Origin: Segetibacter sp. 3557_3
GTDB taxonomy: Bacteria > Bacteroidota > Bacteroidia > Chitinophagales > Chitinophagaceae
Length of the DNA stretch: 64,000 nt
NCBI RefSeq assembly: GCF_004354985.1
Contig: NZ_SMSK01000007.1
Location: 124,001 to 188,000 of the forward strand
Reading direction: 5' to 3'
The notes under the pieces: model-generated
Databases searched by the model: none
Told to the model about the DNA's origin: nothing
Seen by the model: the letters and a program-made list of their open reading frames with translations, nothing else
Program-made: the position numbers and the translations under genes
In this document: piece after piece, positions 7,451 to 16,505 of the stretch
Layout of the letters: every line of letters begins with the position of its first letter
Position numbering within the stretch: position 1 is the stretch's first letter

Positions 7451-9931
7451 CTACCTGCGTGCAGGAGCACCAAGTTCAAGCTCCCGGTTCATCTGCTCGA
7501 TGTCTACCGGCTGGGAGAAATCGCCGATTAACCACTTGCTATAATAATCTGCAAGTGACCAGAAGAAATATTCCTGCATATCGCCGTAGGCATGGCGCTG
7601 TCCGGGTAAGATCACGAGGTCAAAACGCTTATTGGCCTTAATCAATGCATTAACAACCCGGATGGTATTTGCAGGACTCACATTATTATCGATGTCGCCC
7701 GTTGTAAGCATCAGGTGACCTTTCAGGTTTTTAGCCAGATCCTGGTTTTTCTCAATGTTGTAGATAAAGGAGGTGTCGGCATTTTCACCAATGTTTTCCT
7801 TAACGCCATGGTGTTTTTCGCTCCACCACCGATTATAGATACTGTTATCGTGGTTACCCGATGAGGATACGGCTACCTTAAAAAAGTCGGGATAAACAAG
7901 CATAGCTGCAGTACTCATGAAACCGCCCCCGGAATGCCCATGAATACCTACTTTGCTGATGTCAATGTATGAGTAGCGGTCCGAGAGCTGCTCAATGGCC
8001 GCTTTTTTATCAGCAAGACCATAATTCCTGAGATTGCCATATCCATAAGTATGATACCATTTTGACCTGCTTGGATTGCCACCGCGGTTACCAACCGTAA
8101 CTACAATCAGTCCAACCTGTGCGAGACGATCTACCCTGTCCATACCTTTTGAGAACGACTTATTTACAGCCTCGGTTTGTGGGCCGGGATATACATACTC
8201 CACAACAGGGTATTTCTTTGTCGAGTCAAAGTCGAACGGCTTGTACATAACCCCATAAAGATCAGTGATACCATCATCAGCTTTTACCTTGAAGATCTGG
8301 GGAAACTTGTAGCCTGCCGCAAACAGGGAGGAAAGGTCCGCTGTTTCAAGATCCATAACTTTCCGCCCTTCTGAATTGTACAGCGCCGATTTGGGCACAC
8401 TGTTCACACGTGAAAAGTTGTCGACGAAAAACGACCTTGAATCATTCATACTGGTCGTATGTTCAAACTCTCCGCCGTTCAGCAATCGAAGGCCACTTCC
8501 GTCGAAATTGATGCGGTAAACGTGGGTATAATAAGGATCTTCATTCTGTTCGCGACCGTTTGCGGTAAAGTACAAAACCCTTTTTTTGTCGTCGATACCA
8601 ACAATGTCTTCACTGTGAAACGCACCCGACGTAATCTGGTTCTTTAGTTTTCCTTTACTGTCGTATAAGTAAAAATGCGCCCAACCATCCCGCTCGCTCC
8701 ACTGAATGATTTCATCACCGCCATTTACCAGCCCTGGTTTCCTGGTTTCAACATAGGTATTCATCCGCTCTTCAATCAGGGGTTTTACTTCGCCTGTGTT
8801 GATGTCAACGGTACAAATGTCAATGCGCTTAAGGTCGCGGCTCGTACGACTGAAATAGAGTTTATCAATTGTTCCAAGCCACATGATGGGTCTGAAGTCG
8901 TCATCCCTGGTGTTTATGGCACTACGTCCTGACCAGATATCGATCGACTGATCTTTAAATTGTTTTACGTTCAGCTCACGACTGGTCTTATTACTCATGT
9001 CGAAGAGCAGCATATATTCTACGGGCGACTCTTTCTCACCAGGCATATGATATTTATATGTCTCCAGTGTTGGTCTTGGCTCAGCAACACTATTTATCAC
9101 CCACATATCCTTAACCGAACGTTGATCGGTTAACGTGGTGGAGAAATACTTCGAGTTTGGCGACCAATAAAGTTGTACCGGCTTGCGCTTGTTCTTGTTT
9201 TTTTCTTTGTCAACGTTAGTTTCATTTAACGCAAAGCCATAACCAAAATTTTCAATTCCATTAGTGGTAAGCTTGTTTTCAACAATTGTACTGTCGTCTT
9301 CTTTCTGCAAAGCTTTTTCATAATTCGCCTTATCCATCCAATACAGGTTGTGTGCTTTTGCGAACACAACTGTTTGGCCATCTGGCGACACTGATGCCCA
9401 GGTTGGTTTGCGTTTTGGCTTCTTGAAGTCGGCCAGTTCAACCAGTTGATTGGTGTTAAGGTTGTACTCGAAATAGTGGACTTTTTTTACTTTGGGGGCC
9501 GGGGTTCCCTTTTTTACCGTGGTGTCCTTGCGTTCAACGTCCTGGGAGCTTTTTACTTCAAACTGTATCCAGTTTTCATCTTTGATAAAGCGTAAACTAT
9601 CAATCAGCAGGTGTTGTTCATCAAAAGGGTCCTTAACGATGCGGGTAAGTTCAGCTGCAAGCTTTGCATTGTCGAACATCACCCTTTTTTCGGCTTTGGT
9701 GGGGTCAACGATGTACCATTTACGGCCCGCAGATGTTTCATAAACGTACCAGAAGCGATCACTTTGTTTCAACCAATGCGGATCCACAGAAGTTGTAAAA
9801 ACAAGTTTATCGAGTTTCTTAGGTGAAAACCTCGATGCAAGTTGGTAGTTTGCTTTTGAAGCTGCCGTTTGCTGGGCAAAGCAGCTCGTAGCGCCCAGAA
9901 CCAGGCTCATTAGCAACAAAATCTTTCTCAT
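7451..9931 (-). CDS. S9 family peptidase, dipeptidyl peptidase IV type
   Basis: This is an 826-residue secreted peptidase. Residues 1-19 are a signal peptide ending CFAQQ; the Cys near the cleavage site might make it a lipoprotein, but the lipobox is poor. The middle third is the DPP IV N-terminal beta-propeller, including WSPNSKYFSTTLTD and KYPVVEYVYPGPQ at the domain join. The C-terminal alpha/beta hydrolase has Ser667 in GHSGGG, an Asp in TTGDIDNNVSP and a His in LPGQRHAYGD, the expected Ser-Asp-His order. Such enzymes trim X-Pro or X-Ala dipeptides from peptides in the periplasm. It is monocistronic, divergent from kynU with about 107 bp between starts. Confidence 0.92.
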   Translation of the reverse strand: MRKILLLMSLVLGATSCFAQQTAASKANYQLASRFSPKKLDKLVFTTSVDPHWLKQSDRFWYVYETSAGRKWYIVDPTKAEKRVMFDNAKLAAELTRIVKDPFDEQHLLIDSLRFIKDENWIQFEVKSSQDVERKDTTVKKGTPAPKVKKVHYFEYNLNTNQLVELADFKKPKRKPTWASVSPDGQTVVFAKAHNLYWMDKANYEKALQKEDDSTIVENKLTTNGIENFGYGFALNETNVDKEKNKNKRKPVQLYWSPNSKYFSTTLTDQRSVKDMWVINSVAEPRPTLETYKYHMPGEKESPVEYMLLFDMSNKTSRELNVKQFKDQSIDIWSGRSAINTRDDDFRPIMWLGTIDKLYFSRTSRDLKRIDICTVDINTGEVKPLIEERMNTYVETRKPGLVNGGDEIIQWSERDGWAHFYLYDSKGKLKNQITSGAFHSEDIVGIDDKKRVLYFTANGREQNEDPYYTHVYRINFDGSGLRLLNGGEFEHTTSMNDSRSFFVDNFSRVNSVPKSALYNSEGRKVMDLETADLSSLFAAGYKFPQIFKVKADDGITDLYGVMYKPFDFDSTKKYPVVEYVYPGPQTEAVNKSFSKGMDRVDRLAQVGLIVVTVGNRGGNPSRSKWYHTYGYGNLRNYGLADKKAAIEQLSDRYSYIDISKVGIHGHSGGGFMSTAAMLVYPDFFKVAVSSSGNHDNSIYNRWWSEKHHGVKENIGENADTSFIYNIEKNQDLAKNLKGHLMLTTGDIDNNVSPANTIRVVNALIKANKRFDLVILPGQRHAYGDMQEYFFWSLADYYSKWLIGDFSQPVDIEQMNRELELGAPARR

Positions 9932-10038
9932 GTGTTTCTTTGAAAATTTGAAGATTGAAATATATGCCGGAAAAAGTTAATGGTAAAAACCAAATCTCCA
10001 TTTCGGAATGATGGGTGTATTTTGCAATAAAATCAGTC

Positions 10039-11304
10039 ATGGATCATTCTTTCGATACGACGCGCGAAACGGCACTCAGGTTAGACCAGCAGGACTCAAT
10101 GGCAGGTTATAAACAAGAATTTTACTTTCCTCAACATAACGGAACAGATACCATCTATTTCTGCGGCAATTCGCTTGGGCTCCAATCCAAAGGGGTGCAG
10201 GAAGCCGTGCAGCAAGAATTGAACGATTGGAAGGACCATGCAATCGCAGGATTTTCAAAGGCGAAATATCCATGGCTGCAGTACCAGGAGCCGTATAAAC
10301 CTGTTTTGGCCAAATTAATGGGTTGTCTTGAAACAGAGGTCACCATTATGAATGGACTCACCGTGAACCTCCACCTGCTGATGAACACTTTTTATAAGCC
10401 TGCTAACGGCAGATTCAAGGTGATGATGGAAGCCGGAGCTTTCCCGTCTGATCAATACGCAGTTGAAACACAGGTTAAACAATATGGCTACGATCCTGCT
10501 GACGCGATTATTGAGATCAAGCCCAGGGATGGCGAGAAAACCCTCCATACTGAAGACATCATCGCAGCAATCAACCTCGCCGGCAACGAACTTGCAATGG
10601 TGCTCTTTGGGGGAATCAATTATTACAGTGGTCAGCTTTTTGATCTTAAGGCAATAACAGCAGCTGCTCATGAAACAGGTGCGATTGCCGGTTTCGACCT
10701 TGCACATGCCGCTGGAAATGTGTCATTAAAACTACACGACTGGCAAGTTGATTTTGCTGTTTGGTGTACCTACAAATACCTCAATGGGGGACCCGGGGCG
10801 GTTGGTGGTGCATATGTGCATGAGCGGTTTGCAGCCGACCCACAAACACCACGGCTGGCAGGCTGGTGGGGTAACGACGAGGAGTCAAGATTTAGAATGG
10901 AAAAGGGCTTTATAGCCAAGCCAAATGCAAGTGGGTGGAACGTGAGTACCGCCCAGGTGATGAACATGGCTGCACTCAGGGCCTCACTCGTTTTGTTTGA
11001 ACAAGTCGGATTTGAGCAACTCGTACAAAAAAGTAAGCAGTTAACAGCTTACCTGGAATACTTGTTAAAACAGTTGAAAAATCTTGATTTCGAGATTATA
11101 ACACCTGGCGACCCTGAAGCAAGGGGGGCACAACTTTCTTTGTACTTCAAGGCCCGAGGAAAAGAGATCCATACCAAAATGCTTGACAACGGTATCGTTG
11201 TCGATTATCGGGAACCTGGGGTTATACGGGTTGCACCGGCACCAATGTATTGCTCATTCGAAGATGTTTACAAGTTCTACCAGATTTTGCAGTCCATGAA
11301 TTAG
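10039..11304 (+). CDS. kynU: Kynureninase
   Basis: I start at the ATG at 10039 (MDHSFDTTRETALRLDQQD), giving 421 residues; an in-frame ATG at 10015 would add eight residues. It is a fold-type I PLP enzyme: YFCGNSLGLQ near the N-terminus, FDLAHAAGN with the PLP aspartate, and CTYKYLNGGPG with the PLP lysine at residue 246. It ends with DYREPGVIRVAPAPMY. It hydrolyses L-kynurenine (or 3-hydroxykynurenine) to (hydroxy)anthranilate and alanine in tryptophan breakdown or de novo NAD synthesis. No other kynurenine-pathway gene is in this window, so the rest must be elsewhere if the pathway is complete. Confidence 0.95.
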   Translation: MDHSFDTTRETALRLDQQDSMAGYKQEFYFPQHNGTDTIYFCGNSLGLQSKGVQEAVQQELNDWKDHAIAGFSKAKYPWLQYQEPYKPVLAKLMGCLETEVTIMNGLTVNLHLLMNTFYKPANGRFKVMMEAGAFPSDQYAVETQVKQYGYDPADAIIEIKPRDGEKTLHTEDIIAAINLAGNELAMVLFGGINYYSGQLFDLKAITAAAHETGAIAGFDLAHAAGNVSLKLHDWQVDFAVWCTYKYLNGGPGAVGGAYVHERFAADPQTPRLAGWWGNDEESRFRMEKGFIAKPNASGWNVSTAQVMNMAALRASLVLFEQVGFEQLVQKSKQLTAYLEYLLKQLKNLDFEIITPGDPEARGAQLSLYFKARGKEIHTKMLDNGIVVDYREPGVIRVAPAPMYCSFEDVYKFYQILQSMN

Positions 11305-11530
11305 TTGCAAACAAGAAAGTTTCCACGGACATCTCCTGGTTTGTGCTTTATACTACCGGGCAGAATTCTTGCTTCAGGACGCAGATCGGCGCCACGGTCA
11401 ATGGAAGGAATGGTTATACGGACCATCAGGAAACGGCTTGATGAATGTCCAAATGTGCAATGCCCTTAGGTAAACGAAACAGCCCTGGATGCTGAGCTTC
11501 CGTTATGGCAATTGTCACCAACTTCTGCTT

Positions 11531-12142
11531 ATGTCGAAACACAGCTTTAACTACCTGGCACTTGGCGACTCTTATACCATAGGAGAAGGGGTTGCCCTAT
11601 TTGAGAGCTTTCCCTGCCAGGTTGTACAACTGCTGCGCAAGAAAGGCTTAACCATTCATGCTCCCGAGATTGTCGCTAAAACAGGCTGGACCACTTTTGA
11701 ACTCGCCGACCAACTGTTGCATATGTCACTTGCGCCACACTACGATTTTGTAACACTTGCAATAGGCGTAAACAATCAATACCGGAACCTTCTTCCGGCA
11801 GACTACAGGAGCGACTTTGAATTTTTGATCCGGAAGGCGCTTCATTTTACCACGGAACAGTCCTCGAGGGTTATTGTGCTTTCCATCCCCGACTGGGGCC
11901 ATACTCCTTTTGCCCATGGAAGAAACCGCAGAAAAATAAGCGAAGAAATAGATTTATTTAACGAGCTAAATCATGAGATCACATCCCGTTATCGTTGTCA
12001 ATATCTCGACGTAACGACCCCGCTTCGGAACTTCGGCATCGATGAAAGCCCTGTTGTAGCAGATAAGCTGCATCCATCGGCAAAGGCCTACACAACCTGG
12101 GCGTTGGAAGTTGCAGACGTTATTAGCAGGGAGGCCCGCTAA
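11531..12142 (+). CDS. SGNH/GDSL-type esterase or lipase
   Basis: From the ATG at 11531 the product is 203 residues (MSKHSFNYLALGDSYTIGEG). The catalytic Ser14 lies in the GDS block I motif, the block III GxN is in IGVNNQYR, and the C-terminal DKLHPSAKAY supplies the catalytic Asp and His. An ATG 42 bp upstream would add a basic, unlikely leader. There is no signal peptide, so a cytoplasmic esterase or thioesterase is expected; the substrate cannot be read from the sequence. Its stop overlaps the stop of the convergent pyrF by four bases. Confidence 0.85.
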   Translation: MSKHSFNYLALGDSYTIGEGVALFESFPCQVVQLLRKKGLTIHAPEIVAKTGWTTFELADQLLHMSLAPHYDFVTLAIGVNNQYRNLLPADYRSDFEFLIRKALHFTTEQSSRVIVLSIPDWGHTPFAHGRNRRKISEEIDLFNELNHEITSRYRCQYLDVTTPLRNFGIDESPVVADKLHPSAKAYTTWALEVADVISREAR

Positions 12143-12948
12143 ACCCGGGACAAGTAACCAGCCATTTCCCGGCTATAGTCCTCGGCAACAGTAGCAGCTT
12201 TCCCCGCAAAATCATGGTTATTGCCCGCGTATAGGATAGCGCGACTGGCATTTACCAGCAGGCCAACATCAGGAATGAGACCGTACCTTGAAACCTCATC
12301 AAGGCTTCCGCCCTGTGTACCCACTCCCGGGACCAACAAAAAATGATCAGGCACAAGTTTACGTATCTGTTCAAACTGGCTTGCCTGTGTAGCACCGGTT
12401 ACAAACATCAGGTTTTCAGTGGTGCCCCAACTACTTACTGTTGTTAAAACCTTTTCAAACAAAAAAGAGCTGCCTGTGCTTAACATTTCGAAATCGTTAG
12501 CACCCTTGTTTGAGGTTAGTCCAAGTACAATCGTCCATTTATCGCTATAATCGAGAAAAGGCCTTATACTGTCTTCACCCATATATGGGGCTACCGTCAC
12601 CGCATCGAAGTTGTAAACTTCAAAGAAGGTTTTTGCATATTGCGCCGACGTATTCCCGATATCACCTCTCTTGGCATCCGCAATTTTCAGGTATCCTTCA
12701 GGAATGTAATCAACAGTCTTTTCCAGCAACTCCCACCCTTTTATCCCCATGGCCTCATAAAACGCGGTATTTATTTTATAGCTGACACAGTAGGGCTTAG
12801 TTGCGTCGATAATCTCCTTATTAAATTCAAATACAGGATCGGGAGCCGACAATAAGTGTTGCGGTATTTTCCCCGGATCAGTATCAAGTCCTACACATAA
12901 AAAACTTTGCTTCCGGCCTATTTCTTCGATCAGCTGTTTTCTGGTCAT
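12139..12948 (-). CDS. pyrF: Orotidine-5'-phosphate decarboxylase
   Basis: This 269-residue protein is the long (type 2) OMP decarboxylase. FLCVGLDTDP opens the barrel and the catalytic charged network DAKRGDIG lies at Asp91, Lys93 and Asp96. LLVPGVGTQGG binds phosphate and LLVNASRAILYA follows. It decarboxylates OMP to UMP, the last step of de novo pyrimidine synthesis. It follows an SDR gene by 11 bp on the same strand, so the two are probably co-transcribed. Confidence 0.95.
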   Translation of the reverse strand: MTRKQLIEEIGRKQSFLCVGLDTDPGKIPQHLLSAPDPVFEFNKEIIDATKPYCVSYKINTAFYEAMGIKGWELLEKTVDYIPEGYLKIADAKRGDIGNTSAQYAKTFFEVYNFDAVTVAPYMGEDSIRPFLDYSDKWTIVLGLTSNKGANDFEMLSTGSSFLFEKVLTTVSSWGTTENLMFVTGATQASQFEQIRKLVPDHFLLVPGVGTQGGSLDEVSRYGLIPDVGLLVNASRAILYAGNNHDFAGKAATVAEDYSREMAGYLSRV

Positions 12949-12959
12949 TGTTGTTGATG

Positions 12960-13745
12960 TTATATAGAACCTGTTTTTCCGCCGTCAACAGCGATACTTA
13001 CCCCATTTACATAAGCTGCTGCCGGAGATGCCAGGAAAGCAGCTACTGCGGCTACCTCCGCGGGGTCGGCAAACCGCCTTGCCGGTATTTCTTTAAGCAT
13101 CTGCTCTTTTACATTCGCTTCCGATACCCCGCTTTTTCCTGCAGTGGTTTTTACCAGGCTCTCCAGTCGTTGCGTTGTTGTAAGACCCGGCAATACATTG
13201 TTCACCGTAATCTGGTATTCACCCAACTCATTCGCCATTGTTTTCGCCCAGGAAGCAACAGCACCACGAATGGTATTTGAAACGCCAAGGTTGGCTATCG
13301 GTACTTTAACAGAAGTAGAGACGATGTTAACGATGCGTCCGAATTGTTCGATTTTCATACCCGGCACAACGGCTTTGGTAAGAATATGATTACAGATCAG
13401 GTGCTGGTTGAATGCAGCGAGAAAGGCTTCTTCAGTAGCGTCTACAATTGGTCCGGCAGGTGGTCCGCCCGTGTTATTCACCAGGATGTGTACGACCAGT
13501 TTTTGAACATGTTCATGGATCATATTCCGAACTTCCTCAGGGTTCGAGAAGTCGGCAACGAGATACCCGTGCTGTTGCTGGAGTGTGCTGTCGAGCTGCA
13601 GTATGGCTTCACTTAAACTTTCAGCATTCCGTGCTACGAGCGTACACGACGCACCCATAAGGGCAAGCTCTTGTGCAATCGCCAAACCGATACCCTGTGT
13701 GCTTCCGCAGATAATTGCATTTCTGCCTTCGAGCGATAGATTCAT
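12960..13745 (-). CDS. SDR family oxidoreductase lacking the YxxxK pair
   Basis: This 261-residue short-chain dehydrogenase has the cofactor motif GSTQGIG (residues 14-20), NNTGG in place of the usual NNAG (90-94), and the catalytic-type Ser143 in NIVSTS. Where the active-site Tyr and Lys should be, the sequence reads NLGVSNTIRGAV, so Leu and Asn sit at the expected positions (about 153 and 157). The later VNNVLPGLTTTQR and the C-terminal ASPAAAYVNGVSIAVDGG are normal. This variant is a recurring SDR subgroup annotated as 3-oxoacyl-ACP reductase-like, but a standard ketoreductase mechanism is doubtful. It lies 11 bp upstream of pyrF. Confidence 0.85.
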   Translation of the reverse strand: MNLSLEGRNAIICGSTQGIGLAIAQELALMGASCTLVARNAESLSEAILQLDSTLQQQHGYLVADFSNPEEVRNMIHEHVQKLVVHILVNNTGGPPAGPIVDATEEAFLAAFNQHLICNHILTKAVVPGMKIEQFGRIVNIVSTSVKVPIANLGVSNTIRGAVASWAKTMANELGEYQITVNNVLPGLTTTQRLESLVKTTAGKSGVSEANVKEQMLKEIPARRFADPAEVAAVAAFLASPAAAYVNGVSIAVDGGKTGSI

Positions 13746-14095
13746 GGTGCCAAACCTAAAGAAAAATGCCGAGAAGTAGCTCTGACCTGTTTATTGGTGG
13801 TGAAGAGGAACTTTGTCCTGTAGGGCTGTAGTAAGTCCACTTGCCGAAGTATTTAGCAAAGGGTGCTTAAAGCAGAAAAGTGAATGCTAATCCAGTTGTT
13901 TATTTAGCCAAATGCTGGATGGGTTTGCCCAGGATACTATGCTGCACAAGGTGCGAGGCCGGTCCGTCTGGCGCAACCGCGCAGGAACGATTTTCGATAG
14001 AATTCCTGGTGCCGGGCGGATAGTAATTTTGCTTAAATAAACGATAGCAAATATCGGTTGCGGAGAAAATGGTAAACTAATGTCTTCGGGTTAAA
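13746..14095. other. Intergenic region with a long hairpin
   Basis: I find no coding frame in these 350 bp between the SDR gene and the PaiB-like gene, both on the minus strand. The left part should hold the SDR/pyrF promoter. The right part contains a strong inverted repeat described separately at 13963-14020. Confidence 0.6.
13963..14020. repeat. Two-tier inverted repeat / structured element
   Basis: The outer arms TCCGTCTGGCGC (13963-13974) and GTGCCGGGCGGA (14009-14020) can pair over 12 positions, with three G-U wobbles when read as RNA. Inside, CAGGAA (13982-13987) pairs with TTCCTG (14003-14008), and the inner right arm abuts the outer right arm. No T-run follows in either direction close by, so it is not a simple terminator. 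It could be a REP-like element or a structured RNA. Confidence 0.5.
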
Positions 14096-14734
14096 TCAAA
14101 CCGGGGAGAGGCTGGCTTTCTGTCCAGCATACTCCACCATCAATGAAGCAACTGCACGCTCGTTTTCATCCCCTTCCATCAGCTTATCTACAATTTGCTT
14201 AAAACTTTTCTCGTCACGGTTCTGACTAAGTTTAAAAACGTGCTTGAGCGTTTTCACCTTGATCTCAAAGGCAACAATGGCCTTCAGAAGGCGGTTGATA
14301 TAAGTCGGATCTAATGCCTCAAAGGCAGCAGGAGAGCCAGGATCTTGTTCAAAGTGGGCAGTTGTCTTTTGGAGTACCTCCAAAAGCCTGTCATCGTCCA
14401 GAAAGGTGAGCGTTCCGCCCGCATGCACCGTAATATAATTCCAGGTTGAGGCCTGTTTCGGATTCACGTACCAGCTTGCACTGATATACGCATGAGGGCC
14501 GGAAAAAACAACCAGCGCCTGGTCATTCTGCAGGAAGGCCTCATAATGATCTGTCGACTTCATAATGTGCCCGACAAGACACAGCTCATCGCCTCTCTCC
14601 TCGATCAACACCGGGATATGGGAGACTACGGGCGAACGATTGCGATCAACTCCGGTAAGCATCACAAATGGATAAGTCTTCATGATCCCTATAACCTGTT
14701 GATTGCTGGTTTTATATTGCGGCAGATCGTACAT
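14096..14734 (-). CDS. PaiB-like FMN-binding protein
   Basis: This 212-residue protein matches the PaiB/FMN-binding split-barrel family across its length. It begins MYDLPQYKT, has the flavin-site region FVMLTGVDRNRSPVVSHIPVL, then GHIMKSTDHYEAF, the strongly conserved FSGPHAYISASWY, and TWNYITVHAGG. In Bacillus PaiB acts as a negative regulator of sporulation and protease genes, but most homologues are only assumed to bind FMN. It has no acetyltransferase partner (PaiA) next to it here. Confidence 0.88.
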   Translation of the reverse strand: MYDLPQYKTSNQQVIGIMKTYPFVMLTGVDRNRSPVVSHIPVLIEERGDELCLVGHIMKSTDHYEAFLQNDQALVVFSGPHAYISASWYVNPKQASTWNYITVHAGGTLTFLDDDRLLEVLQKTTAHFEQDPGSPAAFEALDPTYINRLLKAIVAFEIKVKTLKHVFKLSQNRDEKSFKQIVDKLMEGDENERAVASLMVEYAGQKASLSPV

Positions 14735-14741
14735 GCCCTAA

Positions 14742-14775
14742 AAATAAAAAAGCCATCGGGTTTTCCAATGGCTCA
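14742..14775 (-). terminator. Intrinsic terminator of the sigma-like gene
   Basis: Read on the minus strand, GAGCCATTGG-AAAA-CCCGATGGC is followed by a T-rich run (TTTTTTATTTTT). The stem is GCCAT/ATGGC extended past one mismatch. It starts 22 bp after the stop of the gene at 14797-15093. Confidence 0.65.
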
Positions 14776-14796
14776 GGTAATTTTAACAGGTACTCG

Positions 14797-15093
14797 TTAA
14801 CAACAACGTCGTTCACCATACACTTCCTCCGTCATATTCCTGCACACATCCTGGCTTATCTCCAGCATTAAGGGTAATTGTACCGGCTCATTTTGTACGT
14901 CGTCGAGCCGGCGGTGTATCTGCAAAAACGACTTGAACAAGATTTCTTTCGCAAGAAATTTATCTTCAACCCATTTACAAATCTCCCGATACACTTCAGC
15001 ACCATACTTATCATACAATCCAAAGAACTCGGCATCTGTTTTTCTATGATCCGACTCAGCATTTTTTCTAACCTCCATATTCAACTTTATCAT
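14797..15093 (-). CDS. Orphan sigma-70 region-2-like protein
   Basis: From the ATG at 15093 (MIKLNMEVRK; a second ATG lies at 15078) the product is 98 residues. The middle reads EFFGLYDKYGAEVYREICKWVEDKFLAKEILFKSFLQIHRRL. It follows the pattern of ECF sigma region 2 in Bacteroidota (LYDKYxxxxYxxIxxxVxDxxxAxxxLxxxFxxIxxxL). There is no region 4: the protein ends after EISQDVCRNMTEEVYGERRCC. It has its own terminator, which argues for an expressed short gene rather than a recent truncation. It could be a decayed sigma factor or a short sigma-like regulator. Confidence 0.65.
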   Translation of the reverse strand: MIKLNMEVRKNAESDHRKTDAEFFGLYDKYGAEVYREICKWVEDKFLAKEILFKSFLQIHRRLDDVQNEPVQLPLMLEISQDVCRNMTEEVYGERRCC

Positions 15094-15475
15094 TTTCAAA
15101 CATTTTGGGGATACTTTAAGAAACAACAATTAATAAGCCGTATTCTGACGTTTACCAACAATTTTTTACAGCTATATTCTTGTGTAGCTTAATCCCCGAT
15201 ATGGGTAAATTCTATTACCAAATCAAAACGAAAACATGATGAAATTATTAGTGTTGATCTCACTTATCAGTAACATGGGCATATTGTTCAACTGAAATAG
15301 GTGCCGGTCTTGACCAGATCAAACAAGTTGGGAGTAAACACCTTGGCGGTTAACAAAATAATGGTGATTTCAACTGGGCAATAAGCTGAAAGGATACGTT
15401 ATCGAACATAGTACTCCACCACAGCTGATCTCAATTATAATAAGCTTGCAAATTGTGGTGGGTTAATAGTAACTC
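15094..15475. other. Intergenic region, no convincing gene
   Basis: These 382 bp lie between the start of the sigma-like gene and the stop of the LuxE-like gene. A 19-codon frame at 15236-15295 (+) encodes MMKLLVLISLISNMGILFN and looks like an isolated signal peptide. The bases after it contain short peptide-like stretches broken by stops, so it may be a gene remnant. The region should also carry the promoter of the minus-strand sigma-like gene. Confidence 0.5.
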
Positions 15476-16456
15476 CTACGCGAGCATAAGACTGCAACCA
15501 CGTATATCACTGTTGTCTACCCGGCCAAGAACCTCGAAAGTTCCGTCTGGATATATCAGTCCGGCATCGTCAGTAGCCAGGAAAGAACAACTATAAACAT
15601 TCGCCAGGTCTATGATATTGATGATCCCGCGACCTATCCCGGAAATAGACAACGGATCCTCTTCATCCCGCACAAGTACTTTCAACCATGGAACAGGTTT
15701 AAATAACCCATTCCCCATGGAGTAAGCCTGCGACAACATCTCCGTCATTCCATATTCCGAATGAACATTGTCTGTTGCAAAGCCTTTCCTGAGTATATCA
15801 TGTACCTCCGAACGAATCATCTCTTTTCGGCGCCCCTTCATTCCACCGGTCTCCATTACGATTGTGTAACGCAATCGCAAGGGGTATTGCGCTACAAAAT
15901 CAAGTAGTCCAAAGGTCACTCCAATTAAAAGCGTTTTCTTTTGTTCGCTCTCAAGTTCACGAAGGGTGTGCGACAGCCGATCGTGTTCATATAAATAAAA
16001 ACCACTCCGGGCATCATTGGAACGTTTAATGAACTCTTCAACCATAACAACGAGTGAAGAACCTTTTCGTTCAAGGTAGGAAGGTAGCAAGCCTAAAATC
16101 GCATAATTGGCAAGATCACCATACAATTCTTCGAAACCCTTTATACAGCTTTTCATATAAAGGTCGAGGTGCCTGACGTGGTGTTGACTATTTGAGCTTT
16201 GCGTTGTACCACTGCTTTCAAAAGTGATATCCGGCGGCTCAGCCGCTGCATAAACCTTATGCGTTTTAAAAAAAGAAACCGGCATAAATGGTATCTCACC
16301 TGGGGAAGTTACTGCTGCTGGGATTATATTCAGCAAGTTCACCCATTGTTGATATACCGGATTATGTTGGTATTGGTAGCGAAACACAGCAATTGCCAGT
16401 GCATCAAAACCCTGGTGAGTTACTGAGAAAATATTGTTAACAATGTGAGTCTCCAC
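15476..16456 (-). CDS. LuxE-like acyl-protein synthetase
   Basis: This 326-residue protein belongs to the acyl-protein synthetase (LuxE) branch of the adenylate-forming superfamily. The key block is ITFESSGTTQSSNSQH (about residues 76-91), the phosphate-binding Ser/Thr/Gly loop. HSEYGMTEMLSQAY and the C-terminal FEVLGRVDNSDIRGCSLML are the other conserved motifs. LuxE activates fatty acids for bioluminescence, but no luciferase or reductase gene is present here. In this phylum such genes may instead load acyl or aryl groups onto carriers. It is divergent from a lipoprotein gene, with 49 bp between starts. Confidence 0.82.
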   Translation of the reverse strand: METHIVNNIFSVTHQGFDALAIAVFRYQYQHNPVYQQWVNLLNIIPAAVTSPGEIPFMPVSFFKTHKVYAAAEPPDITFESSGTTQSSNSQHHVRHLDLYMKSCIKGFEELYGDLANYAILGLLPSYLERKGSSLVVMVEEFIKRSNDARSGFYLYEHDRLSHTLRELESEQKKTLLIGVTFGLLDFVAQYPLRLRYTIVMETGGMKGRRKEMIRSEVHDILRKGFATDNVHSEYGMTEMLSQAYSMGNGLFKPVPWLKVLVRDEEDPLSISGIGRGIINIIDLANVYSCSFLATDDAGLIYPDGTFEVLGRVDNSDIRGCSLMLA

Positions 16457-16505
16457 TACTTAATGATTGGCTCTTTTAGCTAAATTTGAAAGGTAAACGC
16501 TATAA

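Noticed and set aside
15236-15295. 19-codon frame encoding a signal-peptide-like sequence
   Set aside because: Too short to support as a gene; the following bases hold only broken frames. It may be a remnant.
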